Positions 45,281 to 57,148 of a stretch of 64,000 nucleotides of DNA are shown piece by piece. The DNA lies in contig OW203723.1 of NCBI GenBank assembly GCA_934045075.1, forward strand, positions 7,599,913 to 7,663,912, given 5' to 3'. Source of the DNA: Yponomeuta sedellus. Taxonomy: Eukaryota; Arthropoda; Insecta; Lepidoptera; Yponomeutidae. A program made the translations under genes and the position numbers. The notes under the pieces are model-generated. The model worked only from the letters and a program-made list of their open reading frames with translations. It did no database searches and had not been told where the DNA came from. Numbering within the stretch: the first letter of the stretch is position 1; the number at the start of each line of letters is the position of its first letter.

Positions 45281-48200
45281 TCAAGCGACGAAGCCCTCGT
45301 TGTAGACGCCTGTGGTTTCCTTGAGGAACCGCCGCGAGAGCAGGTCTCTCGCCGACGCCACCGCCACGGTCAGCAGGTGCATCAGCGCCAGGAAAAGCGC
45401 GGTCAGCGTCACCACCACTATCGTCTTGTCCGGCTTCGACCAGTCCACTACCGGGTAGATGAAGTGGTTGCCCCAGCTGGAATGTAAACAGTGACACTCT
45501 TAAATACACGGTGAAGAAAATCTAGTTAGTTTTTGGTGGTTTTTGAAATAGGACAGCATCTTTGCCTGCAATTGTATTTCTAACATCTACAGATGTTGTA
45601 TTATACCTTTAGTACTTAAAACGTATGATACTAAGCCACTCAGTTTATTGCGAAAAATGTTTTATGTATGAGAGACTGGTAAGGTTTAATCTGTTTTGAA
45701 AATATCATTATTATTTGTAAGAAAAAATAGGTACGCTCCAATAAAACCTTCTTAATTTTTTGCGCGCCAATGCGTTGGAAACATTTTCGCGCTATGATTT
45801 TTTAAAACGATTTAAGTCCTTACTAAAACAATATTGATATTTTATTTTATTATCGCAAACTTTTTCAAGTATCTCACGTATAAAATCTTAAAATCATGGC
45901 AAAATTTAAAATATCGATAACAAAAAGAGCTCGTTTTCGTTAGTAGTAACTTTCAGTTGGTGAAAGAACAGTGGGCTTCTGGGCAATATAAATTATCAGT
46001 TACTGTGTGCAATACATGTGATGTATTAATTATTATTATTAATTATTAATGTATTACCCCAAGTAACGAAATACGAAATTTATCTGCCTCCAAATATGAC
46101 GTCTCTCAAAACAAGCTTCTCAAACACGCCCAAGGCTTGTTGGCTCTAGCTGTTTGCTAAAGTGACTTTGAACACTACCTTTGCTACCACCAATGTGCTA
46201 AAAGGAATAATAGGTCGTTTTTTATTTAATGACCTCAGACTGGGTGTATTGTGTATTTCCATTTTTGTGATGGCCTTGCCAAGTTACTAAAGCACAGGGT
46301 TATCCCAGTTTGGGTTTAGGACAAGTAATTGTCTCCTATCTGTTTGCTATAAAAGTAATTACGGATCTAAAACTTGTAAAGATTTTAGTATGTTGTGGTT
46401 TATTGTCTAAATAATACTCGTAATAAATTATGACACAAGACGCCACTTGGGTGGAGGCAATTAACGTCGGATAAAAGAGTACAAGGTTTTAGAATACTGA
46501 CCCGACTGTTACGAGTACATACTGGCCACTGAAAGAAACTGGCATTAATAGGGAAAAATGGATCAAAAAAATTATCTTGCAGCGTTTTGCTGCCAGTATA
46601 TGCTTGTTTCAGATGTCGATGTTTTTAACTGTGTGTTAAAATTACAATTCGTTTTAAAAAACAAAAAAAATCCGTAATTAATTGAACTCCAATAATAGAC
46701 AACAATTCAAATTAATCTAGAGTTATGTTTATATTGCGTAAAAATACATAGTAAAAAAGAACAGGTTAATTTCAAGAAAAATAGGCGTAAACATTTTTCC
46801 CAGCGCTTTCGTGCTTCGCAAGGCACGTTAAACTGTTGGTGCCGGCTGTCATGTAATGGCAGTCGTTTAGCCATGTCAGAGGTCTTATAGGCAGCTTGAT
46901 AACTTTTGACAGTAAGGCCCGCCACTGTCATACAATCATCCACCACCCGGTGTAATAAACGGGGTGTGGCCTCTTAATAAAATTAACGCGAGACGCCACC
47001 TCGTCACGTAATAAAATATATAAACATATAAAATATAACCTGAAGGATTGTAAATTTTCTGAAAATTAATTGGCCAAAGAAAATAGTCGTGATCGTCTAG
47101 AAAACTAATAAAAGAGACCCATACGTTGTGTTGTGAATTGAAACAAAAGAAAATCAAACAAAGACATGGTTTAAATTATAATCCGCGAATTAATTAACCG
47201 TACACATAATCAATTTGAAATAGGAAAAACATGCAACTTAGCTTCGGTCAGTAATCGTTAACGCCCCAGGAAAATCAGCATCGAGACTCGATCCGCCTCA
47301 ATGCCCGCGGCTAGCGAGAGAGTGAGCACTGCTATCCTTCTGTACACTTCATTATGCATGCTGATGCATGCCTGTTGTTTTTCTAGGAAGACTTTTGACA
47401 CACGCGCCTAGCCAGTTTCACCCGCGAATCACGAAATAGGTAATAACGTGTAAAATAAAATAATATAAAGTATGATAAAATACAAATAATAAGCTGATAC
47501 AAAATAATGGAATAAAAGGGAAAATTTACGTCGTTTGTAGACAGCAAATCTCCTTCCTGTGGATAACTGGAAATGGGAGGGGTTCTAGACTTTCAGAAGG
47601 TAATCTAGAAGAACTTTTGTTTCCCTAGCGTGATGACGATGGGCTCCCTTCCAACGCTACACCCATCCCGACGAGCTTCCACAAGAAACTCGCTCCTTTA
47701 AAATCCATCGGTACGCAACCTATCACCCTATCACATTCAAACCTTCACTTAACGCCCGACATCCGCTGAAAACATCATTCATCCATGTTATGTCGTGGTT
47801 CTTAATAAAACAAAACAAGATGTCCTACGGTCTTTGCAAGTGTATTACCCATTTGACCTCCGGGCTAAGGAACAGGCTACCGTCCTACACACGTCATTTA
47901 AGACAGGGATTCAGGCTAGCCGTAGAGGACCAAAATCCCATCAAGCCGAGTCGTACACCCGTGAAAACCACAGTCACATCATCGACACAAAATGTACCTC
48001 GAGTTGTACACCCGAGACGATACTACTTTAACTCTACTAGAACACACACGACATACAATCCTAAAATCACACAATCTCAATTCGACCCTAGCTAAAGTGA
48101 AGATAGAACGGATAGAACGTTCCCGATGAAACCTGTAATATCCATGATGATGTAGAAAATCCTTGTAGTGATGTAGATCCATGATGATGTAGAAATTCCT

Positions 48201-51200
48201 TGTAGTGACGTAGATTCATGATGATGTAAGTAATCCAAAATAATGCAGCTCAGCTTGTCGTAATAAATACAGAAGATATTAACTCCGTCGTTTCTCAAAA
48301 ATCGCAGCTCCATTCAGAAAATATAGTGTTAGTAAAACCTCCTCCTATAGACAAATTATTTTGTCTTGTCCATTGTGCTCCGCTCCTGTTGATGATTCCT
48401 AGTTCCTAGCTAAGATCAAAAAGGCAAACGCAGAACCCCTGTGGGAAGCACCGCACCTTCTGCTCTCGCTAGTTAGTGGGAAATCTATAAATAGAACTGG
48501 AAGAATGAAGGTAAGACTGGTGGATAACATATACATGTATAATTAAATAAATAGAAATATAAAGTAGAATACACAAATAAAATTTATACAACACACGCGT
48601 CGCAAAATTCGGAAAACGGTTTGTTTGGTTAAGAAAATTCGCCCCTCGACGGAAAACCCTCTGTTTAGCGGAAAACGGACTGACGCGACGCACTTCTTAG
48701 GTATTTACGAATTCTCTGCTCGCTAGCTTATTGTTGCACTCGCGAAGTCTTCACTGAGGACTTGTCCTAATAGAACACTTGTAACGCGGTAAGTCTAGAT
48801 ATACTAGACTCTTGAGAGTATTTCACGCGCGGTTGTAAGTTCTAATAGAACTACCACTCTCTTCGAAGGCTTCGACTTGACTCCCGATGCCATCAGGAGA
48901 TTAAGTAAATCAAGGATGATTTACCAGCTCTCCTCCGTCGGAACCTCGTCCCCCGCCCGCAAAACCATTCATCATCAATTTTATTGCTTGCCCGAAATCT
49001 TGGTCTCAAGTACTTGAAATCAGAATCCGAACCATATTCGTCAAACATCTCGAGGCTAGTTTAGATTAGAGAATATTGTTTACATTTACACGGTGTATTC
49101 CCCGTTGCATTCCCCATATGTTTGCAAAAATATCTGCTGGTCTCTCTATGCTAAGCTTTTATACAACCTGTGGGAAACTTTATGGCGGTTTTGTTTCGCG
49201 AAATTACTCACTAAATACTTTTTTTTCCATACAAAGACGAGTTCCAAACCTGAGAGATATATGAGGACAAACCCATGAGTTCTTAAAAGTTAGGTCCCTG
49301 TAAGGCGACGTAATTCTAACCCTTTTGTGCCTTAGGCGACAAATAATAAAATTTCATAAACATCCATACAATATTTATTTACGTTAATACTGAGACCCCC
49401 CTACACTTATTTCTTTCTTAGAACATATTCCGAATGGCATCACAGGCCACATGTAAATGTTAGCGTGAGATTTAGTAACTACGCCTTATTGGCATACGAT
49501 TAAGGTTGAAGTTGCTCTAGAAAAACAATACTTTTTTCTGAGTGATATGGCGTTATGGTTTTCAGTTTGGGCTGACACTTATGTTTTCGACGAATCTTGC
49601 TTGCAAATGTGTGCGTATAATTTACACGTTTGGCATGACTTAAACGATCTTCGAGTGTATCAATGAATATTTAAGGTACATTATTCTGTAACTGCAGATG
49701 CTTGTACTGCTCCACAATGGGTGGTCTTCCTTACGTCTCTATCCCTTCCTATAGAGGAAAACTTCCTTTAAGATAACAACAGGTGGCGGCACTCGTATCG
49801 ATTTTGAAAATATTTTTCCGAAAACTGTACAGATGAAAGGGTTGACCCTTTCAGCCGTTACACCGGATTTGGCCCCGTGGGGGAGTATAGCCTGACCCGT
49901 ACCTCAGCAGTGGGGACGTACAGGGGTTGACATCGTATCGTATGCGAAAACGAGGGAGAATTTAATGTGAAGTTCAATATCTCCTAAACTGTCTCAATTA
50001 TCAAGGTTCCTTCGGAAAAAAATGCTCGTAACGATGTAGAGATTACGTGGGTTACGGAAAAGTCTTTAGTCAATAAATATTCAGTATAACAGCTTCAAGC
50101 GAACAGGAAAATAGTGTAATATTTTCAACCTTGCGTTACTCAGTTATCAAGGCTGAAGGAAGTCGGTAGATTGGAAGCTGATGTGATGCGAATGATGTCA
50201 AACGGAACTTTCCCTGTTTAATGCATTAATCGAACAAGGATTATAACTACAAATGAAGCTTCGAAATGTCGGTCTTAACACCACTATTTTATTCGAAAAT
50301 TATTGTATTACTATCTGTCCGGAATCCGTTTAAACGATACTTGTTACCACAGCAACAGATGAATAAAATGAAATATCTTAGAGCTTGGCTTGAAAAAACG
50401 TTACGGTAACAATATTTTTTTAGGCTGGCTGGAAGAAAATTCTGTTGAAATAAGTCCGCCTTTGTACGTAATTGTTATCACATTGTATGTTATTTAAGTC
50501 GTTATGATAGTTTTATTGTGCAATACAGTGTAACAAACAAATTAAGGTATTATACCACAGGAACGCATTATCGGCATAGAACGTATACTGTGTTTCAATT
50601 TAGATCTTTGTCTATCTGTATGCCAAGTTTCATGTAACTCCGTTCAGCCGTTACTGCGTAATTGAGTAACAAACATCCAAACATAAGTGGGATAACTAGT
50701 GAAAACTCACAGTATTTTGGAGAGAGGCGTTTATCTTTACCCACGCAAATGAGTTTCAAACAGATTGGCTTACAATTATCTGACTGGGAAATATATGAAA
50801 CTAATCACTTGATATCTCCGTATGTAGTCTCCGCACGACATTCATGGTCACGGTGGGCCCAGTGAAATTTTTATTTGTAGGTCTACGGGTAAAAAGTACC
50901 CGGAACCGGCATGCGTAATGCAACCACTTATGAACGTTGATGAAGCGAAGGTGATCTGTCAGGATCGTGGCAAGTGGCAGTCCTTAGTCTCTGCCTACCC
51001 CTCTGGGATACAGGCGTTAGGTTATGTATGTATGACTTTGGTTACCAAAGAAGTAGACTTACGGATCCAAACCCCCGATATAGTAGTAGACGACGGTGAA
51101 AAGAAGGTAGGCGAGGGCGAAGAAAAGCGGCTGGACGATGTGTAGTAGGCGGCTGGGGTGCGCTGAGCAGACCAGCTCCAGCAACATCGCCGCCGAGTTG

Positions 51201-54200
51201 GCGCCGTGGAGCATCACGTCCAGAACCGGGTTCGGGGCATACTTCACGCGCTTGCTCGCTGCGGGAGATACACAGGTTCAGTCGACAGAACGTCAACCTT
51301 TCGTTATCAACCCTTGTATGTCCCACTGCTGGGCCACGGGTATCATTCTGAATCGCAGGAAGGTTAGGCCATACTCCGCCACGGGGGCCAAGTTCGGGTT
51401 GGTGGAGGATTGTAAGACAGTGGCGGGCCTTACTGTCAGAAGTTATCAGGCCGCCCATAAGGCCTCTGACATGGCTTAACGACTGACAGCCGGCACCAAC
51501 GGCTTAACCTTTACATATGTAGTATGTGAAAACCTCTGACACTAAGGATTGCTCTCGATGTTTTCCTTCACCGTTAGCGAGTGGTATTGCTGTTAAAATT
51601 GCTGTAAGCTACTGTAAAATTAATGTTAACAACTTGGCCCCCGTGGTGGAGTATGGCCTAACCTTCCTGCTCTGCTATGTAGGAAGAGACCCGTGCCCCT
51701 GCAGTGGACACATACAAGAGTTGATATCGAAACAACTTAGAAAATAAAGTCATGTTACATGCCGGGGTTCAAGCCTATGACCTCCTGAATATGAGACCGG
51801 CGTTCTACCGCTGCGCTACCACCAACACCTCTTTTATAATAACTTTTTTTTTAATAAATATTGAAGTGATAATTGGCAAATCTCACCAATTCGAGTTGTA
51901 TTTTGGGTGAAAGGTTACGCATACAATGAAAAAAAAAAACATATAATTTTTTATTCCCAAGCTAATAAGTAGGTACGTTTCTTATCCTTCAGCTTCAGCC
52001 AGGCTATAAACAAACAAAATTTTGAAACGCTATCAAGTCAAGAAATTGTCAATATTTTTCCTTAAATAATAGAGCAAAAACTCGTTTCATATTTTAATGA
52101 TTTATAGCAGTGATTTGTTTACATACAGCGAAAAGCAGAAATAAAGCTTAGGCGTTGACAACATAGGAAGGCCGTGGAAGGGGGCGAAAAAATACGCGTC
52201 GTTTTAATTCACCTTCATACTAACCCCCGGATGTGCTACAGTAACAGCCGTTAATTTTGACAGTTGAATAAGTGCATATAAAAAACATTTGATAGCTGTT
52301 AACAGTACATTAACAAATTGCTAGGGGTAAATGTACTGAAGCGTTGGCACATGCCTACATAGATAATGCGGTGCTAGGACGCGAGCTCTATGCAGCGCGT
52401 CGCGTCTTTTCCACGCCCTCCACCCACGTTCTTCCTGCCTGTACCAGGCCTTAGTAAAATTGTATGTATTTTCTTACATGATTTGAGTATGCACCAGTAG
52501 AAAACAGTTATAAGGAACGCCACGGGGATGGTGATGTTGTAGAGCACCCAATAGGCCTTCATATACCAAGGCAAGCCAAACGTAGCGTCTGAAAGACACA
52601 AGGGTGTATAAATACAAGGATATGAAATATATTATCTTAGAAAAACAGTATATTTAGGGTTTGACCCTTTACCAAGTAGTGGTATTATAGTTACCATCTC
52701 AGATTGAGCCTCATAACATTGAAATAGAGTCGAAAACCAACGAAAAAATTATACTAACACTGCTCGATAAGGGTTAAAGTAAAACTGAGAAGCACCAACC
52801 AAACTAAGAATAGAAAATAATTGCATAATAAGATAATATAAGGAAGCTCCTTTATTGTACTGCACATTAACCTTTACACACGAGCATTCTCATACAAACG
52901 TAGTTTAGTTTTTCTTTACAAGACCAATTAATACGTGCGCGACAACCAAGCCGCGGGGTTTTCTCATGATATTTTCCTTTACTATTTTAGCATGTGATAG
53001 CGTCAGTCGTACGTAACTTTGACGATATTCAAAGTCACTGGTTCTCTCGCTTCGTCCATTGGACTACCGCAGCTCCAAACTTTAACGCATTCAAAAACGG
53101 TTTCAACATACCCCATTGTTAAACTTTGGCTCAAACATCAAATTACTAAGCCTTAACCTTAAACACAGAACTTATAGCCCAAGGATTCTTATTCAACCTA
53201 ATGATCGTATAGTGAGGCCAAAACCGTATTTACAGTACATTCAACCCCAGTTACGAAACAACTCGAATCATCATGAAAACTACGACTCACACATAAACGC
53301 TGTCTTATTACGACTGTAGGTCACGGTAATGGTGCCTGTGTGCGTGGATCGGGCTTAAATACGTGATACAATGTATAGCGTAAGCCACACAGAACGGACA
53401 TGGAGACAGGTCGCGGAAAGAAAGCGACGCGTTGTATAGAGCCACTTCCCATTTCTTGGTCGTCATACTGGCATGTCAAATTAATATGACCAGTGAGAAT
53501 CGCTTGTATTGGTGGTCATATTATTTTTATAAACATCCTATATACGTATTAAGAAAGTACAATTCGCTCAAAGTTCAAAACAACGGTTTTATTTAATTTA
53601 ACGAAGCTTTTCTAAAAAAAATCCGACGCTAATCTCATTATGCAATGGTGCAATGCAATGCAATCTCGCTAATGGTATTACTTTTACAGATTTTTTTAAA
53701 GCTGACTAGCTCTTTATCTACAGGGCTAAGAAAAATATTATGTTTAGAGGGACAATAACAAGTATGACCACCAATACAAGCGATTCTCAATGGTCAATGT
53801 TCATATTAGTATGACATGAACCACCAAGAAACGGGAGAGCCACTGACCACATTCCGGTTGTCGCTATGTGATCTGCGACTCAATATAAAGAGTTGCATAT
53901 TTTCCGCGGCCTCTCTTCACGTCCTTTCGGTGTGGCCCCCGGTGTGGCCTATAATGTGCAAGTGCTCGTCATATCGATCCACAGACACCGCGAACCGAGG
54001 TCAAGGCAGTCACAGCGGCGCGTGTGATGGGGTTCCTCAATTCGACGTCGATGACGACGTGTCATTAATAACACGCTTTTATTTGCTTCACCACGTATGT
54101 AACTCATAGATGAGAATATTATTATATAATTCTTAATTGTACCTGTAAAGATTGTAAAATTGGCGGGTTTAATACTAAATAGTATTTTATTCTAGCCAAC

Positions 54201-55618
54201 CAACAGGTGACGTGGAGAAGGTGGGGGGTAGTCTTAAACGGTGAGGTGATATTTTATTGACAAATATCTTTTTTTTTTAATTAAACTATATATTAATATG
54301 TACAATAATGATAAACATACACATATACAAATATAATAATTAAGGAAATATTTAAAGATGAATAGATAGACTGTAAATATACTTCATAATATATTTTTAC
54401 ATACTTACGAATGGAATTACACTTTACTGTTCTGAATATGTAGATAGTGTTCCTGTACTAAAATACAATTTTTGTTTTAATAATTAATATTAGTTTCACT
54501 TCTATGTCCTGACAAACTAATTCCCTGTCTTTTGTATACTATCAATTATCAATCAATCCGCCTTTATTCGTCAACTGCAACGTAGGCCTCCCCAAAGCAC
54601 GCCACTTCCTTCTGTTTACGGTCATCCTCATTTACATTTAATAACGCATGTAGGACTGTATTTCTTAACGTAATTCCGTTTTACCTAATAAATAATCGCG
54701 ATTAGACCCGTTTAATATATAACTAGGTATCGTAGGAAGTCTCGTCTACTAATAAACTCTTGTTAATTGAGTTAGGTAAGTTAATGTTAGGGTTTTAGTT
54801 AAAAAAACACGAAAGTAGGATTTTATTTTCTTTTTAGTGCGTTATCGATAAAAAAGTGTTTTAATCTATTATTTATTTGCTCTACTCTAATACGTCAATC
54901 CATGCCGAGTGTATTCGTAGGCCAATAGTATCTAGCTAAATACTCACACCCGTGATGTAAATAATGCACCTTCTTGTAAATATTTAACGTTTACTGGTAT
55001 ACAATAAAGATTTTGGTTATCTTATCTTGCAGTAACTGATTATACAAACGCTTCCTCACAACACAACTGTGAGGCCATTGTGCCAGTATTCAATAACCAA
55101 ATCGAACTGAACAATTAATTGTTCAAACGTGCTGCTGACCTTACAGACCACAGAGCAAAGATACTTCAGTTAAAACGAGTCAAGGTAACACTTGAATAGT
55201 TGAAGCAGAGGTAGAACCATTGTCGTAATTAAGAGGGGCCGGAATGGATATTAAATTACTGCATACATGGGTAGACTGGTAGTGCCATAAATAGGGCCTC
55301 ACCTATAGAGCTCTGGAAGTACGCGTGAGCGGAGATTGCAGCGCCGCACCCGGTAGTGAGCACTATCAGCAGTAATCCCCAGTGAGACATGTAAATAAGC
55401 CAGTAGCCAAGGTGAACGTCCGACGACGCGAGCGACGCTACAAGGACCGCAGCCGAAAATAGGAAGAGGAAACCGTGCAGCAGGAGCAGCGGCACGTAGG
55501 AACGCCCGCGCTGCCAGCAGCTCACGTGGAAATGCGCTGGCCACGGGTGCTCTAGCGACAACATCCTACACTCGAACTGTTTTCCCAATCTCACGAAACA
55601 AGCACTGACTACGTTCAT
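45281..55618 (-). CDS. Rolling stone-like membrane protein, paralogue D (4 coding exons, 272 aa)
   Basis: Coding exons are 55303-55618, 52478-52588, 51063-51258 and 45281-45476, with GT-AG sites and phases 1, 1, 2. The 819 nt end in TGA. Signatures: GYWLIYMSHWGL (71-82, with SHWG in place of THWG), GLPWYMKAYWVLYNITIP in exon 2, MLHGANS (158-164), RLLHIVQPL and YYYIGG in exon 3, and FIYPVVDWSKPD in exon 4. Exon 4 is short and sits 5.6 kb from exon 3, separated by dispersed repeats. It is easily missed because its frame lacks a nearby methionine. About six hydrophobic segments are expected. A second candidate first exon lies 1.2 kb upstream (56854-57148) with a compatible phase-1 donor, so this locus may produce two proteins differing in the first third. 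Function is unknown beyond family membership. Confidence 0.92.
46815..46965 (+). repeat. Dispersed LINE-tail repeat, copy in intron 3 of paralogue D
   Basis: It aligns in order with 12140-12270: CTGTTGGTGCCGGCTGTCAT, CATGTCAGAGGTC, TGACAGTAAGGCCCGCCACT. Its 3' end is truncated. Confidence 0.5.
47700..49000. other. Unassigned stretch in intron 3 of paralogue D, possible retroelement relic
   Basis: A 101-codon frame at 47790-48095 ends in a Pro/Thr/Arg-rich tail (PRVVHPRRYYFNSTRTHTTY), as polyprotein ends sometimes do, and is followed by a short tandem series of CATGATGATGTAGA-like units at about 48145-48225. I cannot assign either to a family. Confidence 0.25.
49840..49935 (+). repeat. Dispersed LINE-tail repeat, short copy
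   Basis: It keeps only the 3' part: GGCCCCGTGGGGGAGTATAG and CCTCAGCAGTGGGGACGTA. Confidence 0.5.
50885..51025 (+). pseudogene. LINE C-terminal fragment between exons 3 and 4 of paralogue D
   Basis: The plus frame reads MQPLMNVDEAKVICQDRGKW then QSLVSAYPSGIQA, identical in motif to the minus-strand fragment at 42894. It ends just before the exon 3 donor at 51063. Confidence 0.65.
51300..51505 (-). repeat. Dispersed LINE-tail repeat, minus copy in intron 2 of paralogue D
   Basis: The reverse complement of the 12140-12355 family, complete from the CCACTGCTGGGCCACGGG end to GACAGCCGGCACCAACGGC. A partial plus-strand copy follows at 51635-51730. Confidence 0.55.
53459..53825. repeat. Foldback MITE, about 367 bp
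   Basis: The left end contains GAGAATCGCTTGTATTGGTG and the right end its complement CACCAATACAAGCGATTCTC, with outer GTCATACTGGCATG / TATGACATG blocks also inverted. No coding content. It lies in intron 1 of gene D. Confidence 0.65.
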
Positions 55619-56853
55619 AGTGACGCTCCACTATTACACTGTTTATAACGATATACGCAGTCCCGGCAGTTTCATAACACTCCTATCATAGATTAATGAT
55701 ATTTGTTGGCATAGGTCAAGAGAGATTAATTATAAACATCTCCTACGAAATTTCACGACCAGACTGCTCGGATTTATTGTCGGCACTAAGCTGTGCTTAG
55801 ATAAAGAAGAAGTAGGTATTGCACTCGGTAAAGCGTGTCATTGGCGAAAGATATATTTAACGGGAGTTTTTTTGCTCCGTCAAAACGCTCGATTCGAGTC
55901 AAGGCCTCAACGGTGACCTGGGTATCTGTAACGCATCAACTCTAGCTTATTATGAATTCAATGCAAGTTTTTCTTCCTCGACTATTTACATTTGAAGATG
56001 AGCCTTGAATATCATCTTGTCATGCGTGTAGTTTCCCTAAATATGAAGTTGAGCAAAGTATTGCTCAGTTTTGCGAAGATTCCAGTGAGATCCTTATCAG
56101 CGAGCCTATAGCGAGTAGACGAAACCAAACGTGACTTTATTGCAAATCGCCGTACTTTATGCGTGGTTAAAGTGATGGATGGTGCGTTACATTTTCACAC
56201 GCGGGGAGTGTTTGGAGGTGCCTGTCGAGATGCGCGGGCGCCGCTTGTGACCGAGATCCATGTGTGTCAAGCGGTTATTTGTGCGCTCGCGCTGCGCTGC
56301 AACAATGTTGCCTCCGGGCGACGCACGCGGATGCCTGTTGTGATACCCAGCCAGTACACTAATGAATTTATTGAGGCGTCGCTTAGCAACAATGATTTGA
56401 AATTAAATTTGTAGGGCAATTCGTGTAATCATAACCGGTCGAGCAACTACCGACTCTACGTAGCTAGATGATGGTCGTTAATGCTTGAGAGGAAAGCATC
56501 TTTTAAGAAATTAAGGAAACACTAAAATACCTAACCAATTCTAACCTTAACCTGAACTCTTCCGACCAATAACTCAAGTAAGCGATTCCCGAATAAAGTT
56601 AAGAATGTGAAGTGCTTTCGACAGTTTTAGTTCAAAACTTATGTAGGGTTCTAAAATATTTTAGAAGACACCAGAGTCTTTTAGGAGATTTTAAACTTAG
56701 CACTGACTAGCACTGGCACATAGCGAGGTGATCGTCATTGTTGCTTCAAAGCAAAACATATTTACAAGACTACTAATTATTACACATCGCTATTGCTAAT
56801 CATTCAACTGAAAAAATCGCATGATGGGTAACGTGTTTAAAAACCCTACTTAC

Positions 56854-57148
56854 CGGTATTCTTTTCAGCAGGAGTCTTGAGCGTCACCAGAATACCGACA
56901 AGAGATTCGGCAACTATGAGTATTAGTCCCCAATGTGTCATGTAGAGGAAGTACATCTCCGGCGGACCCCAGAACCCACGGGTGGACCACGCGGTGATGG
57001 TCACAGACCATATTAGGATGGGCACCCGCCACCACAGTGGGGAAAACCGGTCATGCCAGGACCGCCGGAACATTGCTGATGTCACATTGTCTCCCGTCAG
57101 CCCACAGCCTCTCCAGAGGGTCGCGTTCCTCAGCACTCCTTGGGTCAT
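56854..57148 (-). CDS. Rolling stone-like first exon E (alternative first exon of D, or orphan of a fifth gene)
   Basis: An ATG at 57148 opens a 98-codon frame ending in a strong phase-1 donor (ACCG, then gtaagt). The encoded piece has the family's first-exon layout: a WHDRFSPLWWRVPI stretch, a hydrophobic segment (about 41-55), MYFLYMTHWGLILI (65-78), and a second hydrophobic run to about 90. Its THWG is intact at 71-74. No further exon 2, 3 or 4 is visible between it and gene D's first exon, so by position it could splice only to 52478-52588 and onward. That join stays in frame and would give a 265-residue protein. The alternative is that the rest of a fifth tandem copy was deleted. The coding sequence carries no stop or frameshift, which favours use. 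Only transcripts can decide. Confidence 0.72.

Noticed and set aside
45135..45509. 124-codon minus-strand frame with Pro/Gly/Ala-rich sequence
   Set aside because: It is a shifted frame over exon 4 of paralogue D. The frame starting at the acceptor 45476 gives FIYPVVDWSKP and fits the splice phase.
51042..51458. 138-codon minus-strand frame
   Set aside because: It is a shifted-frame overlap of exon 3 of paralogue D plus a dispersed LINE-tail repeat. The exon frame 51063-51258 carries the RLLHIVQPL family motif.
56163..56414. 83-codon plus-strand frame as a host gene
   Set aside because: No recognisable domain, low-complexity CpG-rich composition, and it sits opposite the array between exon E and exon 1 of D without splice support.
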